This document shows positions 45,858 through 58,190 of a stretch of DNA of 64,000 bases, one piece after another. Below the pieces are notes generated by a model that saw only the letters and a program-made list of their open reading frames with translations, was not told where the DNA came from and did no database searches. The DNA comes from Platynereis dumerilii (taxonomy: Eukaryota > Annelida > Polychaeta > Phyllodocida > Nereididae), in NCBI GenBank assembly GCA_026936325.1, contig JAPTHN010000003.1, forward strand, positions 98,613,538 to 98,677,537, in the 5' to 3' direction. How positions within the stretch are numbered: position 1 is the stretch's first letter; the number at the start of each line of letters is the position of its first letter. The position numbers and the translations under genes are program-made.

Positions 45858-48800
45858 GACTCAGACTCAGACTCAGACTCAGACATATTTATTTTCAATA
45901 GAGAATAACTTATGAAAAAGATAAATAAACTATTGATATGTTATACAGTATTTTTGTTTGACAATTCTCTATTGAGGGTGACCCCTTTAAGGCTAGTAGG
46001 CCGCTATCAAGGGGCCACCCATAAGATGAAATATTGTTTTTAAGTCTGAAAAAAAAGAACAAACTAAAGTCCCATGAGTCCCATAGCATAACATGAATAT
46101 ATGGTTGACTAATTACCAGTTATAAGTAGATGTATTATCATAAGCTTTACTCTTAAATAATATATTCATTTCTATAATAATAGTGTGATGAAAGAAGAAT
46201 GACAGTCTGTTACGTAATTAATAAGAAAAATACAGCACCAGAGCCTGGTATTAAATAATAAGTAGATCACATCAAAGTTTTACAATGTAAATTAACGGAC
46301 TAGGAAGAGGATAGATTAATATACACAATGATGAAGACAGTAACATAATAATATTTACAGTGCCATAATGGAGCTGCCCAGGGTGACCTCACATTGCAGG
46401 GCTGCCAAATCACTTTACCACCCCTTAGGGTGGATGGGGAAATCTGACAAGACAGCCCAGCGAGGCCCCCCTGCGGCAGCTGTGTAGCATCTGTTCTTTG
46501 GTAGATTTTATCTATAATATTTGTATGTATACTCAACTCCTGCCTGTTACATTTAAACAATACAAAAACCGAGTATAACAGAGAAAAAAAATATATATAT
46601 ATAAATATATAATAATAATAATAGTAAAAAGCATGAAGTACTGATTATTGTCTCTGACAAATATAGCAGTTAGAGATTGTACATTCGTATGCATAGGTAT
46701 TAATCATATGATTCTTTGCATATGCAGTAAAACCCTGATAGCTATGAGTATATATTTTTGTTCTTATAATAGAGGGACAGTTATTGTATGCTTGAGGTAT
46801 TGTACATTGGATTCCAAACTTAGCAAATTCATGTTTTACTCTAGGGATATGGAAAAGGTCTGAAGTTCTAGTGTTGTGATTATGTACATTTGAGTTTCTT
46901 CTGTAGAGATTTGATTGAAAATAATATGGTAAAGCTGTGTTCTCTAATTTGTAACAGAATTGGTACTCTCTAAGTAGACACAAGTCAGTCACTTTTAGGA
47001 GTTTCAGAGTCTTAAACAATGGTTCAGTATGATCATTATACCTAGCACCTGATACAATTCGAATCACCTTTTTTTGCAATTTGACGATGTCTTTTAAACG
47101 AGACTTCCAACAGAGTATCCCATAATTCACATAAGGAAGAAACAAGCTAATATAAAGAGTCAAAAGAACATCCCTGCCCAAAACATTCTTCAATCTACAC
47201 ATAATCCCAGTTATCTTAGACATCTTCAGAGATATTTTAGCTATATGAGGTTTCCAACATACATTCTTGTCAAGTACAATACCAAGGTAGTCAAAACTAT
47301 CGACAAATTGAATAACGGAGCCATCTAGATGAATAACAGGGTAAGATACAGTTTTACGTGGCGAATGGAACAACATGGCCTTGGTTTTAGAGGAATTCAA
47401 TGACAATTTATTCAATTTCATCCATTCAGAGATGTTTTTCAGTTCTTCATTTATGTAGGCATCTTTGTCTTGTCCAAAAGAATTCAAAGTTGCAGTTAAG
47501 CAGGTGTCATCTGCGTAAATAATTGGATGGAAAATGTTACACGCTTCATGAAGATCATTAAGATATACAATAAATAATAAGGGTCCAAGGATTGAACCTT
47601 GGGGAACTCCCGTTTCAATTGTCAATAATGACGAGTTTGTATCTTTAAAAGATACCATTTGTTTACGATTATTCAGATAATCAGCAAACAAGGCCAGTGA
47701 ATTATTTTTAACACCGTAATACTGTAATTTATAAAGTAATATTTTATGATCAATGGTATCAAAAGCTTTCGATAGATCTAAGAAAACTGATAGTGGGGTT
47801 CCATTTTTATCCATTTGGTCTATTATGCGATTTGTTAATTCTAGAGCTGCAAGTTCAGTGGAGTGAGAATTCCGAAAACCGTATTGATTATTGTAGAATA
47901 ATTTATTATCATTTAAATATTTGAAGAGTTGAGAATGCATAATTCTTTCTAACACCTTAGATAAACTGGACAAGACAGAGATAGGCCTATAATTTTCAAG
48001 CAGGTGGTCTTCCTTACTTTTAAAAATAGGAGTCACTTTTGCAATTTTCAATCGGTCAGGGAAGATTCCTGAGGTTAGGGATTGATTGATGATAAGAGTA
48101 AAAGGTGACAGAATTTGAGTCTTGATTAACTTTAGTAACCTGTTTGAAATTCTATCAATGCCACAACTGGTTTTTGGCTTCAGTTCATCTATAATCTTGG
48201 AAACTGTCTCAGATGTCACACAGGTAAAGGAGAATTCATTTTCTATTGATGTTTGAAGAAAATGTTTGAAAGTTCTATTTTGGGGTTGGATAATCTTCTG
48301 TGATAAATTGGGGCCAACATTAACAAAATACTGGTTGAATTTATCAGCTATCTCATTTGGCTCAGATACATACTTGCCATCGATTAAGAAGTAATTTGGA
48401 AAATCATTGGAATTCTTGTTTTTGTTAATTATATCTTTTATAGTATTCCAAGTTTTCTTAATGTCACCTCTGAACTTAGTAAAACACGAGTTATAATATG
48501 ATCTTTTGGCTTCCCTTATCAAACGTTTCAGTATTTTATTATAGGAATGTAGTTCCATTCTAAATTTTTCATAATTTGTAGGGTTATTTCTGGCTTCAAG
48601 CATTTTCTTATATAATTTGTCTCTGAACTTAATCGATGACAATATACCTTGTGTTACCCAATTGTTTCTCTTGTGTTTGTGTTTATTAAATTTCATAGAC
48701 TTAACTGGAAAATGCTTTTCATAGGACTCTTGTATGACCTCATGCAAAATTTCATAATTTATATTCGGGTCCAAATTTAGGTTGGCATTAAAGGCTACTG

Positions 48801-49780
48801 AAGAGCATTTTTCAGCAATATGTCTCATAAACATACTGTTTTTTTCATCGCCTCTGGGCCATACATTTACATATTTCGACAAAGGATAAGTCACTTTCAA
48901 ATAATCAAGTGAAATGAAACAGGGTAGGTGATCAGAAATTTTAACAGTAAGGATTCCAGCTGTTGTTGGGGAAAAACTACCTGACAGCTTTACAAGAATA
49001 TTGTCTATTAAGGTACTGCTGTGATTAGTTATTCGTGTTGGAAATGTGATTTTCGGCACAAAACCATTAGATAGTAGAAGTTCAAAGAAATCATTGAAAA
49101 CAGATCGCTCTCTTATTTTCAACAGATCAATATTGTAGTCACCCACGATGGTAACATCTTTACTATTCCTCTGAAAATTGTGTAGGATCTGTTCTAATTC
49201 ATTATTGAATGCATTGTAATTTGATAAATTATCGCGAGGTGGTCGATATATATTTCCAATAATAATAGTCTTTTTTTGACTAGCACAACTACCAGCACTG
49301 CATATATCAACTTCGATGAACAAGCTATCCCATATATTTGCCTGGCTACAAATGGATAGAACTTTGTATTTGAATGTATCTTTTAAATAGATAACAACCC
49401 CACCATGCAGACTTGCAGATTTACCCTTAGAGATTAATTGATATCCATTTAGTTGTAATAAAGAAAGATCAGAGTCGCTGCTCAACCAGGTCTCTTGCAA
49501 ACAAATAGCATGGAACCCCGAATTACAACATTCCTCAATAAACAGTTTCAGGTCATTGAACTTTGAGTTAAGAGACTGACAGTTTAAGGAAAATATCTTG
49601 AAACTATCCGTATTGACTGACATGAGATCACTTAGACCATCATTGCTATAGTAAGGTGAACATTTGAACACACTAGGTGCTTCATCCTCAACTAAAACTT
49701 CAAATTTGCAGAAACTTTTCAGAAAGATTTGACGTATAAAAATCCTGCCATAAGTTTCTTGATATCTGCTCTGCAATCAG
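45858..49780 (-). mobile_element. Non-LTR retrotransposon (CR1/L2/Jockey group), coding part intact
   Basis: On the minus strand an endonuclease plus reverse-transcriptase ORF (49776-46645) is followed by a 3' region of about 790 bp. That region contains an AT microsatellite (about 46589-46624) and ends, in minus-strand reading, with AATAAATATG and TGAGTC hexamers (45858-45884). A short tandem-repeat tail instead of poly(A) is known from several LINE clades of this group. The 5' boundary is not visible: no ORF1-like protein is recognised upstream (49780-51500), so the copy may be 5' truncated. Target-site duplications could not be found by eye. Confidence 0.85.
46645..49776 (-). CDS. LINE ORF2-like protein: AP endonuclease and reverse transcriptase (1043 aa)
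   Basis: One uninterrupted frame. Residues about 58-292 form an exonuclease-endonuclease-phosphatase domain that nicks the target DNA: FSLNCQSLNS (about 62), LQETWL with catalytic Glu95, GNIYRPP (about 174), VGDYNIDLL (Asp213, Asn215) and ISDH (280-283). The reverse transcriptase spans about 570-830 with FLDLSKAFDTIDH (665-677), GVPQGSILGPLLF (723-735) and the active site YADDT (754-758); it primes cDNA from the nicked target. A post-RT region follows to residue 1043. All key residues are present, which suggests a young, potentially functional copy. The start was chosen as the longest frame; the true initiation may lie at Met52 (DLMSVNTDSFKIFSL) or further upstream. Clade assignment beyond CR1/L2/Jockey-like is not certain. 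Confidence 0.9.
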   Translation of the reverse strand: MQSRYQETYGRIFIRQIFLKSFCKFEVLVEDEAPSVFKCSPYYSNDGLSDLMSVNTDSFKIFSLNCQSLNSKFNDLKLFIEECCNSGFHAICLQETWLSSDSDLSLLQLNGYQLISKGKSASLHGGVVIYLKDTFKYKVLSICSQANIWDSLFIEVDICSAGSCASQKKTIIIGNIYRPPRDNLSNYNAFNNELEQILHNFQRNSKDVTIVGDYNIDLLKIRERSVFNDFFELLLSNGFVPKITFPTRITNHSSTLIDNILVKLSGSFSPTTAGILTVKISDHLPCFISLDYLKVTYPLSKYVNVWPRGDEKNSMFMRHIAEKCSSVAFNANLNLDPNINYEILHEVIQESYEKHFPVKSMKFNKHKHKRNNWVTQGILSSIKFRDKLYKKMLEARNNPTNYEKFRMELHSYNKILKRLIREAKRSYYNSCFTKFRGDIKKTWNTIKDIINKNKNSNDFPNYFLIDGKYVSEPNEIADKFNQYFVNVGPNLSQKIIQPQNRTFKHFLQTSIENEFSFTCVTSETVSKIIDELKPKTSCGIDRISNRLLKLIKTQILSPFTLIINQSLTSGIFPDRLKIAKVTPIFKSKEDHLLENYRPISVLSSLSKVLERIMHSQLFKYLNDNKLFYNNQYGFRNSHSTELAALELTNRIIDQMDKNGTPLSVFLDLSKAFDTIDHKILLYKLQYYGVKNNSLALFADYLNNRKQMVSFKDTNSSLLTIETGVPQGSILGPLLFIVYLNDLHEACNIFHPIIYADDTCLTATLNSFGQDKDAYINEELKNISEWMKLNKLSLNSSKTKAMLFHSPRKTVSYPVIHLDGSVIQFVDSFDYLGIVLDKNVCWKPHIAKISLKMSKITGIMCRLKNVLGRDVLLTLYISLFLPYVNYGILCWKSRLKDIVKLQKKVIRIVSGARYNDHTEPLFKTLKLLKVTDLCLLREYQFCYKLENTALPYYFQSNLYRRNSNVHNHNTRTSDLFHIPRVKHEFAKFGIQCTIPQAYNNCPSIIRTKIYTHSYQGFTAYAKNHMINTYAYECTISNCYICQRQ

Positions 49781-50500
49781 TGCGGAATAAAAATGTACAG
49801 GTTCATGTCGGGCAACAAATATGAACAACTTGTTTGATTGACATTTGGTATGAAAAACACCAGAAATCAACTGTTCATACACTGTATGAACACACTCTGA
49901 ACTCAGAGCCCAACAGGTTTACAAACTGTGTATGTGCCGTCACCTTTTGGCTATTAAATTTTGTGTGCCCTCTAGAATCCATAACATAAACTACAATCAA
50001 GCTCACTTGTGAGTGAGCTCTTACAGGTTTCAGATGCAGCAACTGCCGTTTTTCTACAGTGATGTGCAGTAACGACCTGGACTGTTGAATTAGGGTTAGA
50101 ATTGAATATTAAATAATGTTTAATCGGCGAGTTTATGCTTAGAATCGTGCTATTGCTGCAAAGTGGTACTTGTTGAGGAACTTTTTTTTTCGCGGAACAT
50201 GCTTCTCCTAACCAGGAAATTGTGAGTAGTCCCTGTTTGGCAGCCTCCCAGACAGCCACGAGCACTGCCACTTTTCAGTGTAAGCTTGTTAAGCTTACAT
50301 TTACCACAGCACGCACTATTTTGTGAAGTTGTTACAAAAAGATTAATTCTCCTCCTGTGTGACAGACATAATTAACAGTTTCAGGTCTCTCAAAGCAATT
50401 GAATGAATGCTGGAGTGTTTCGTTGTTGTCTCTTTGATGTTTCAATTAGCTTCTTTGGAGAAAACTATAAACAATCAATTCATGTGGTCAGTGTTGCTGT
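49781..50500. other. Sequence upstream of the LINE, unassigned
   Basis: Contains a short perfect hairpin TGTAAGCTT-GTT-AAGCTTACA (50279-50299). A frame of 99 codons on the minus strand (49972-50271) shows no recognisable LINE ORF1 feature (no RRM, zinc knuckle or PHD pattern). Part of this may be LINE 5' sequence. Confidence 0.35.
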
Positions 50501-52560
50501 AATTTGGCCATAGTCAAAGGCTGACCTTATGTGCATGTGCACTCATTGATCGTTTAATTGTTGATTACAATTTGTTTAAATCTTGCTGGCAGCTCAGCTG
50601 TGCGTATGAGCACAAGTGATGAGGTCCCTCTGCCTGGTCATGACCTGACCTACTTGAATATCGATAATTGTGTCAGCTGGAGGTCATCCCATTTATGGCA
50701 GACTCTCCAACTGCACTGTTCATTTAGGGTCTGTGAGCAGACTGGTATTAATGCAGCTATAGTCAATTTGTCATCTGTAGTGAGGCCCTGTGAGGGGCAC
50801 TAAGGGCTGCTTACATTACATGACATAAGTACTTTGGACCATATTAGAGCAACCTCTTATCTTTCAGGTCTCAGTTTCCTTGGGAGAGACTCAAATTCTC
50901 AAGAGAAGTTAGATAGTCATGCTTGATTGCAAAGATTTTCTCAAGGCCAGTCCATCAGGCCAAACACTGGCAACTTGCCAAACATTGTTCGAGCTCAGAA
51001 TAATTACTTGGCTTTGGTTAATAAAAGAAGCAGAGCCAATCAGATTAAGTTACAAGAATCAAATCTCGTCGAAAAGAAACCTATTGAAGCCCAGATTTTG
51101 CTGAGCGTCAGTGTAAATGACATCAAAGAACATGGAAGAAGTTGAAAAAAAAAACTGATCCTTATCATTATTGCCTCATGTTTAATCAGGCTATGAAACT
51201 TTAAAATAATAACTTTGTTTGCATCAGAAATACCACATTCTATTATCCAATGTAATGATTATTTTGAATAAAACCAGCTGAAGGTGAGAGCTAATGATTC
51301 AACTTGTTTTCCGTGGAGTGTGGAGTTTTGAGTATGGAGCAGCAAAGAGAAATATGCTGGCAATAGAACCAGGTCGAGGGAAGATCAGCCCTAAACAAAT
51401 GCCTGCTGTCAACTGTTGCATGACTGTTGTTGGCCAACAGGACACAAACTGAGATGAAGCTAGTTTGATATATCAGCTAACATATGATGCCAAGTCTGGG
51501 TATATCTTTAAATCAGTCTCGATAAATGAATATCAAGGGAGATATTATTTATTGTTTTGTAATTGACACAATTCTGGCCATTTCTTTTTTTTTTCCTATG
51601 CCTCTTCATGAACTATCCAGTTTTATGTTAGGTTCAAAGCTGCACTATATGATATATACAGTAAAGTATTCATCATACACTCTTTCACCACATATTAATC
51701 TGATTTACACTACCATTGTTATTTTGGAAAATAATTAAATTCGGATAAAGATTTACACACTTTACTATTATCAAGAAAAGACCCCTCCCGCTGCCAGTAT
51801 CCAAAAACCTCAGTTTGCCTAGATTACATTAAGACCATTCTAAAAATAATGGCCAGTACCTCTCCTTCTGGTATCCCCATCACCTCCTCTTCACAGAACA
51901 CAGCGCCGCTGAATTAATTTCCATTTGTGAAGGTGACAGGCTCCATTATTCAATTGATTATTGCAAGTGGCAGAATGACAGCTTTGTAATCAGTGGCACA
52001 TATAGAGCTAATACAAATATCTTAGGAAGATTGTACTATCAGAGAGATTTATACCAAAATGCAGTATTTGAGTACATCCAAATGCAAATTGATTCCTCCG
52101 CACCCTGCAAGTCATAGAAAACCAAATTAAGTAGAGTGAGCTGATGTATATGCAAATAGAATGCTATCTGTCACCAAGATAAATAAGCTGCAAAGATTCA
52201 CTCTGCTGCACAAAAAGGATCTTAGAATATATTGAAGACTTAACAATTGAATTATAGGTTCATATTGACATTGGAAAAAATATGCAACCTTCAATAATTT
52301 TTCAGCAGGTGTTAGGAGGTCACATTTGATGGGGCCAAAAAAAAAAGCCGGCTTGGTGAATAGAGATTGTATCCTAAGGCTAATTTGCACATTATAGTGC
52401 AATAGAGGAGCTGTTAGCTGCACATTGTAGTGATGTAGAGGCTTGCAAGGGACGCATACTGAAGTTGGTGTTGAATGCCATTTCACAGGTCTGTTAAACA
52501 AGCGTCTACAAAGTAGTGCCTGATCTAAAAATGATAACCTTTTACAATCCATGATAAACA
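50501..52560. repeat. R unit, copy 3 (diverged)
   Basis: Shared landmarks: CTCAAATTCTCAAGAGAAGTTAGATAGTC (50890), CTTGCCAAACAT (50974), GCTCAGAATAATT (50992), TTGTTGGCCAACAGGACA (51428), ATTGCAAGTGGCAGAATGACAG (51961), AAGTCATAGAAAACCAAATTAAGTA (52109) and GGTGTTAGGAGGTCACATTTGATGG (52308). The open frame of 141 codons at 52127-52552 (minus) is not conserved in the other units. Confidence 0.7.
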
Positions 52561-53800
52561 GAACTGTTATTATTAAAAAATGAAACTACGTTTTCCGGTG
52601 CCTTGAGAATCAGTTTAAAGATATATATGTATACTAGAAATTACCCATTAAGGGGCGACATTGAAAAATGCCCGGGAGGGGGGCTCGGAGTTAGCAAGAA
52701 AGTAGTTATTTCAAGGTAACGGCGATAGCAATTGATGATTGCAGTGCGGGACGTCCCCAAATATTCATAATGCAGCAACACCGTGTTAAGAAATGAGCAC
52801 ATGACAAAGACTCTATTTCAAAAGTGGCCAAAAATGTTTTATTGATTTCACCCGAAGTGAGCAAGAAATTAGTTTTTGGTAAAAAAGGGCAAGCCATCCA
52901 ATGGGCCTGTAAGATTAAATGGTAGTCCCATTAGGAAACAGGGAAAGAGAGATTGAGGAGAAAGGGGGGACTGTGTATATATGTATGTATCTATGTATCT
53001 GCCTATCCGTCTACCTGGCAATCAATCGTTCTGTCAATGTATGAAGTTATCAATCGATCTATGTATCTGGCTATCTATATATCTGTATATCAGTGTATGT
53101 ATGTATGTATGTATGTATGTATGTATGTATGTATGTATGTATGTGTGTATGTGTGTATGTGTGTATGTGTGTATGTATTCCTTCACCTGTTTATGTCGTG
53201 ATTGATGTAATAATTTTATCTGTTTACATATCTCTGTATGTACCTCTGTTGTGTTGTGGTGAGAAAGAGGAAAGTGTCATTACTTGAATTGCCTGAGGCT
53301 TAGCTGAATTTGCATTAAAGGCACATGTTATGAGTAAAATTTACAAAGCTGTTGGTGATTGACACTAAGTGTGTTAATTGGCATGGATTACGGGCCCAAT
53401 AATGAAAGCATTCATCCGTGTCACAGGCACAGATTGATCTGCAAGCTGGCTTTCATGTTTGATGCATAGTACAGGGAACAGCCGTTAGGTGGCTCATGGA
53501 CTTTATAGTCCCTCTGGTGTGACATTTGGGCAGACTGGCAAGACAGAAAGCGCTACCTATGTTTGTAAGTTTTGGAAGAGGATTGAATTGATGGCGGGAC
53601 TCCAAGCGGCTGATGCGAAGTTTGGCAGAAAACATGAATGAGAGAACATTTAGATGATTTTGTGGAGGTATCAGAAGGATAGGAGGGAACAATTAGGATA
53701 GATGAACAGTTCAGGTGAGTGGGATTCATGGGGGAGCCGTTTTTAGATGTGACAGGAGTGCTGAGTTGGCCTGAAAGTTTTTAGACTTATACCCGGCAGG
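52561..53800. other. Unassigned stretch with a microsatellite
   Basis: Two loosely related direct blocks (AGCAAGAAAGTAG at 52693 and AGCAAGAAATTAG at 52860) and the GTAT microsatellite are the only structure noticed. No gene recognised. Confidence 0.4.
53091..53178. repeat. (GTAT)n microsatellite, partly GTGTAT
   Basis: Tetranucleotide run TATG/GTAT, with GTGTATGT variants at its right end. It produces an artificial MYVCMYVC frame. Confidence 0.97.
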
Positions 53801-53809
53801 GATATATTT

Positions 53810-55330
53810 CAGTTCATTTCAATGCTGATGTCTTTCTAAATTCACTTGATAGATCTCTATTGATGTGTTTCCTCTGACCCCCCATCCCGTCCAGCCACCC
53901 ATCCTTTGACCACCTCGTAATAGATGAAGTTGATCAGACAATTTGTCATTGGCTCATCATCTCTTCCCATCCTCAACCAATTTCCGATCTTCTACTTCAA
54001 TTCATTGGTTGAAATTCGTCATTTAGATCTCCTGACTCTTTTAGGGACTAAGCCTACTGAATCCTATTAGGTCAAGATGCAGATATAGCAGTCATATGTC
54101 CAACTTGATAAAATGAACAAGACAGGAAATTGAGTCTATAGCCTTGTTTCTGGCTGAGTAAACACACTCCGCAGATTTAGTGTTCTGCGTTTCCTTCAGA
54201 AAATCTCAAATTCTCAGGAGATATCCGATAGTCATGCTTGGTTGCATAAAGGATTTCCCCAAGGTTGGTGGTTTACACCAGCTATAAATCCAAAAGGGAA
54301 ACTTTCCAAGCAAAAACATTGCAAATTATAACTGTATTGTGCATCATAGAAGGATAAATCCTTGTATAAGGTCATTTATAATGCATTTGCCAGGAACTTC
54401 TGAATAACTGTGATAGACCAACTTAACAGGATTTCTTAGATGAAAGATTAATGTGTCTGCTTCTCCTTCCTGTATACCTTCCTTTATACGTACCTATCAG
54501 CACCTCCTAATACAAGACACCGCCAAATGAATTTATTTCAATTTTTGAAGATGACTGGCACCACCATTACCAAGTAAAGTGTAGAAATGCTGGCATATAA
54601 ATAGAGCCAATGATATAAATCTTTCTTTCTGCCTGTATCACCATTGACTTTATACAAGATGGTGCCACTGAATTAATTTCCATTTGTTTAGCTGACAGCC
54701 ACCATTATCGCAAGTGGCAGAATGACATCGTCACAATCTGGCATGCACAGAGCCAACACAAATCTGTGAGGAAGAGCTTATACAAAGGGAGAGACTTATA
54801 CCAAGGTGTTGGTTATTACATCCCAATGCAAATGGATTCCTCCGCACCCTGTAAGTCATAGAAAACTAAATTAAGTATTGTAGGCTAATGAATATGGAAA
54901 TAGAATGTGACCCATCATCAAGATAAATAAGCTGTACATGTAAGGTTTCGATATGCTGCAAAAAGAGGATTTAGTCACTTTGAAGGCTTAATAATTGAAT
55001 TGTAGTCGCACATTGACATTGCCAATGTGACCTTCAGCAATTTTTCAGCAAGGTGTTAAGAGGTCACATTTGATGGTGTCATAAAACTTTATGGGAGATG
55101 CAGGCTTGGTGAATTGAGATTGTATCCTAAGGCTTATTTGATCCTTATAGAGCTAGAGGAGCTCTTATTATAGATAAAGAGACATACAACTTTGTTACAA
55201 GGGATGCACACTGAAGTTGGTGTTGAATGCAATCTTCACCTGTTAAAGTGTCCACAAAGTAGTGCATCATCTAAAAAAGATTATCTTTTACAATCCATGA
55301 AAAATAAACCGACATTTTCCGATGCCTCAA
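53810..55330. repeat. R unit, copy 4
   Basis: Landmarks in order: TTCAATGCTGATGTC (53817), GCCACCCATCCTTTGACCACC (53895), TTGTCATTGGCTCATC (53942), CAATTTCCGATCTTCT (53979), CTCAAATTCTCAGGAGATATC (54207), GGATTTCCCCAAGGTTGGTGG (54252), TATACGTACCTATCAGCACC (54485), CATTATCGCAAGTGGCAGAATG (54702), AAGTCATAGAAAACTAAATTAAGTA (54852) and GGTGTTAAGAGGTCACATTTGATGG (55052). The site at 54491-54492 is the uninterrupted counterpart of the Tc1 insertion in copy 7. Confidence 0.78.
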
Positions 55331-55339
55331 GAATTTGTT

Positions 55340-56950
55340 TTAAGTTCCTATTCAATTCAATGCTAATGACTTTCTTAAAAATACTTGATAGTTCTGCTGA
55401 TGTGTTTTCTTTGACCCCCGACCCCATCCCTTCAAGCCACCCATCTTTTGACCACCAAGTGATAGATGAAATTGATCGGACAATTTGTCATTGGCTCATC
55501 TCTTCCCATCCTCTACCAATTTCCAATCTTCTTTGTTAATTCGTCCATTGACATCCATCACCCGAGATTGCCTGATTGAGCCTACTGGAGCCTACAAGGT
55601 AATTTTTACTCATTTAGGTACTTGTGTACAATTTCTATGTTTGCACTTGCTGACTGTATCACACACAAGAATTTCACAATGTTGACCAATAAATCACCTG
55701 TATCTGTAACTGAATGCAGACCGGATAAGCTGAGATTTAGCAGTCATCATATTTCAAACTTGATTAAATGAACAAGATAAACATGTGAGTGAGTCCATAG
55801 TCTTGCTTCTGACTGAGTAAACACACTCTGCAGATTTGGTGCTCAATGTTTCCTTCAGAGAATCTCAAATTCTCAGGAGGTATCTGATAGTCATGCTTGG
55901 CTGCATGCAGGATTTCCCCAAGGTTGGTGGTTTACACCAGCTGTAAATCTAAGGGAAAACTTTCCATGTAAAAACCTTGCAAGTTATAACTGCATTGTGA
56001 ATCATATAGAACGGTAAATCCTTGTATAATGTCATTTATAATGCATTTGCCAGGAACTTTTGAATAACTGTGACAGGAAATATATATTTATATATTTGAC
56101 GCAGTATTATTACTTTGTAAAACACCTCCAAGATCATAAATATAATTCATGTACAGACTGAATTAACAGGATTGCGTTTCCCAAAGATAATTGTGTTTGC
56201 TTCTCCATCCTGCGCACTTATCATCTCCTCCTAATAAATGATGCCATCATCGAATTTGTTTCTCTTTGAGAAGATGACAGGCACGACAATTACGGAGTAA
56301 AGTGCTGAAATCACTGGCGTATATAGTAGAGCCAATAATATAAATCTTTCTTCCTGTATTTTCATCGGCTTTTATACAAGATGGTGCCACTGACTTAATT
56401 TCCATTTGTGAAGCTGACAGCCACCATTATCACAAGTGGCAGAATGACAGTGTTGCAATCAGTGGCATATATTTAGCCGATACAAATCTCTCGGAAAGAC
56501 CTTATACCGACCGAGAGATTTACACCAAGGTGTGGGTTATTGCATCCCAATGCAAATTGATTCCTCCGCACCCTGTAAGTCATAGAAAACCAAATTAAGT
56601 ATTGTAAGCAAATGAATATGGAAATAGAATGTGATCTATCAAGATAAATAAGCTGCAAGGATTCACGCTATACGGCACAAAAGGGATCTTAGCGTATAGA
56701 GGACTTCCTGATTGAATCATTATTGCATTGAGATTGGCAATGCGACCATGAGTAATTTTTTGTAAGGTGTTAAAGGTTGCATTATAATGATTATTGCATT
56801 ATATTAGATCATAAAACGTTCTCTAGGAAAATGATGCATGCTTGGTAAATGAAGATTGTATCCTAAGGCTTATTTGAACATTATAGTGCTGTAGAGGAGC
56901 TTTTAGCTACACATTATAGTGATATAGATTCTTAAGGCATGTGAGGGATG
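55340..56950. repeat. R unit, copy 5
   Basis: Close relative of copy 4, offset about 1535 bp: TTCAATGCTAATGAC (55356), ATCTTTTGACCACCAAGTGATAG (55443), TTGTCATTGGCTCATC (55485), CTCAAATTCTCAGGAGGTATC (55865), GGATTTCCCCAAGGTTGGTGG (55910), CATTATCACAAGTGGCAGAATG (56425) and AAGTCATAGAAAACCAAATTAAGTA (56576). An extra AT-rich insert at about 56075-56155 is not shared with copy 4. Confidence 0.78.
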
Positions 56951-57059
56951 CATACTGAAGTGGACCTCGCACGATATGGTTATGTGTGTGACTGTGAGCA
57001 GCAACAAAGCAAGACCTTACCTCACAAAGACGATCTTGTGCTTTTACTATAGACAATTA

Positions 57060-58190
57060 TTTTAATAAATTGATAAATCTCTGCTGGAGTTTTACTTCTC
57101 CACTCTTTGACCACCAAGTGATAAAAAAGTTGATCAGATAATTTGTCATTCATGGCTCATCTAGTCCCATCCTTAGCCAATTTCCGATCTTCTTCCTTAA
57201 TTTGTCTTTTGACGTTTATCACTTGAGATCTCCTGACTATCATGGTGACTAAGACTATACTGGAGAGGATTAGGTCAATATGCAGACCTGTCAAACTGGG
57301 ATTTTGTAGTCTTTTCAAGCTTGGATGTATGAAGAGGAGGACTTAGGAGAGAGAGCCCATAGATAGCCATATTTCTGACGAAGTAAACACACACTTCAGA
57401 TATTGTGATATTGTTCCTATGACATACACATAGCAGTGAGATGTATTTTTGTCATGACAATTAATAAGTCATCATGTTACAAAGAGATGAGTCATTATAA
57501 ATCTGTTTTATGCTATTGTGTATGAGTCCAAGCAGGATCATGCCATCGTCACATCAATCTTCAGATCTGATTTCATGGAGAAGTAATGTTCCAGTGCACT
57601 TCGCAGCAGTTGACTTGACCTTAAATTGGCTCAAGTGAACTTATCTTCAAAGATCTGGTTTCCTTGGAAGAGTCTCAAATTCTCAGGAGATGTCAGATAG
57701 TCATGCACGGGTGAGCACAGTTTTCTTAAGGCCAACCGACCTGACTACATATACTGGTAATTTGCCAAACATGCATGGTTCCAGCTCAGAATAATTGATA
57801 CTAAACGTAGTTGTTCAGGAAAGCCTATAAACCATACAACCACTGCATGTACAGTTGATGCCATAGCTGGTTCCTTCTGTTGAACACATTTTTGTCAATA
57901 ATGCCTTCTCCCCCTTGATTTTTACACTGGACAACTGACTTACTTTTTGTTTAGAAATGGAATGAGAACAGAATGTAGAAGCCTCGCCGTTTAATGTGCA
58001 AACTGGGTCACAAAGATTATAAATATTTTATTTTACTGCCCTTAATGCTAAATATTATAATCAGGTGTCCTTGCAATCTCTTGAATGAATAGATATCTGA
58101 TAAAACAACAAAATTGAGACCTGAGAACTCATCTTGTGATTGCAATAAGGCTGATGAACTGAAATGTCATTAGGCAGAGAGTTCTTTGAT
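57060..58190. repeat. R unit, copy 6 (partial)
   Basis: Has the left half of the unit: CTTTGACCACCAAGTGATA (57104), AATTTGTCATTCATGGCTCATC (57139), CAATTTCCGATCTTCTTCC (57178), CTCAAATTCTCAGGAGATGTC (57676) and a TTTGCCAAACATGCATGGTTCCAGCTCAGAATAATT block (57762) as in copy 3. The CATTATCGCAAGTGG half was not found, so the unit is partial or decayed to the right. Confidence 0.65.

Noticed and set aside
45858-45884. Link between the LINE tail (TGAGTC hexamers) and the GAGTC arrays of L elements
   Set aside because: Period (6 versus 13) and surrounding sequence differ; the shared pentamer is most likely coincidence.
52953-53287. MYVCMYVC frames
   Set aside because: GTAT microsatellite translated in three frames.
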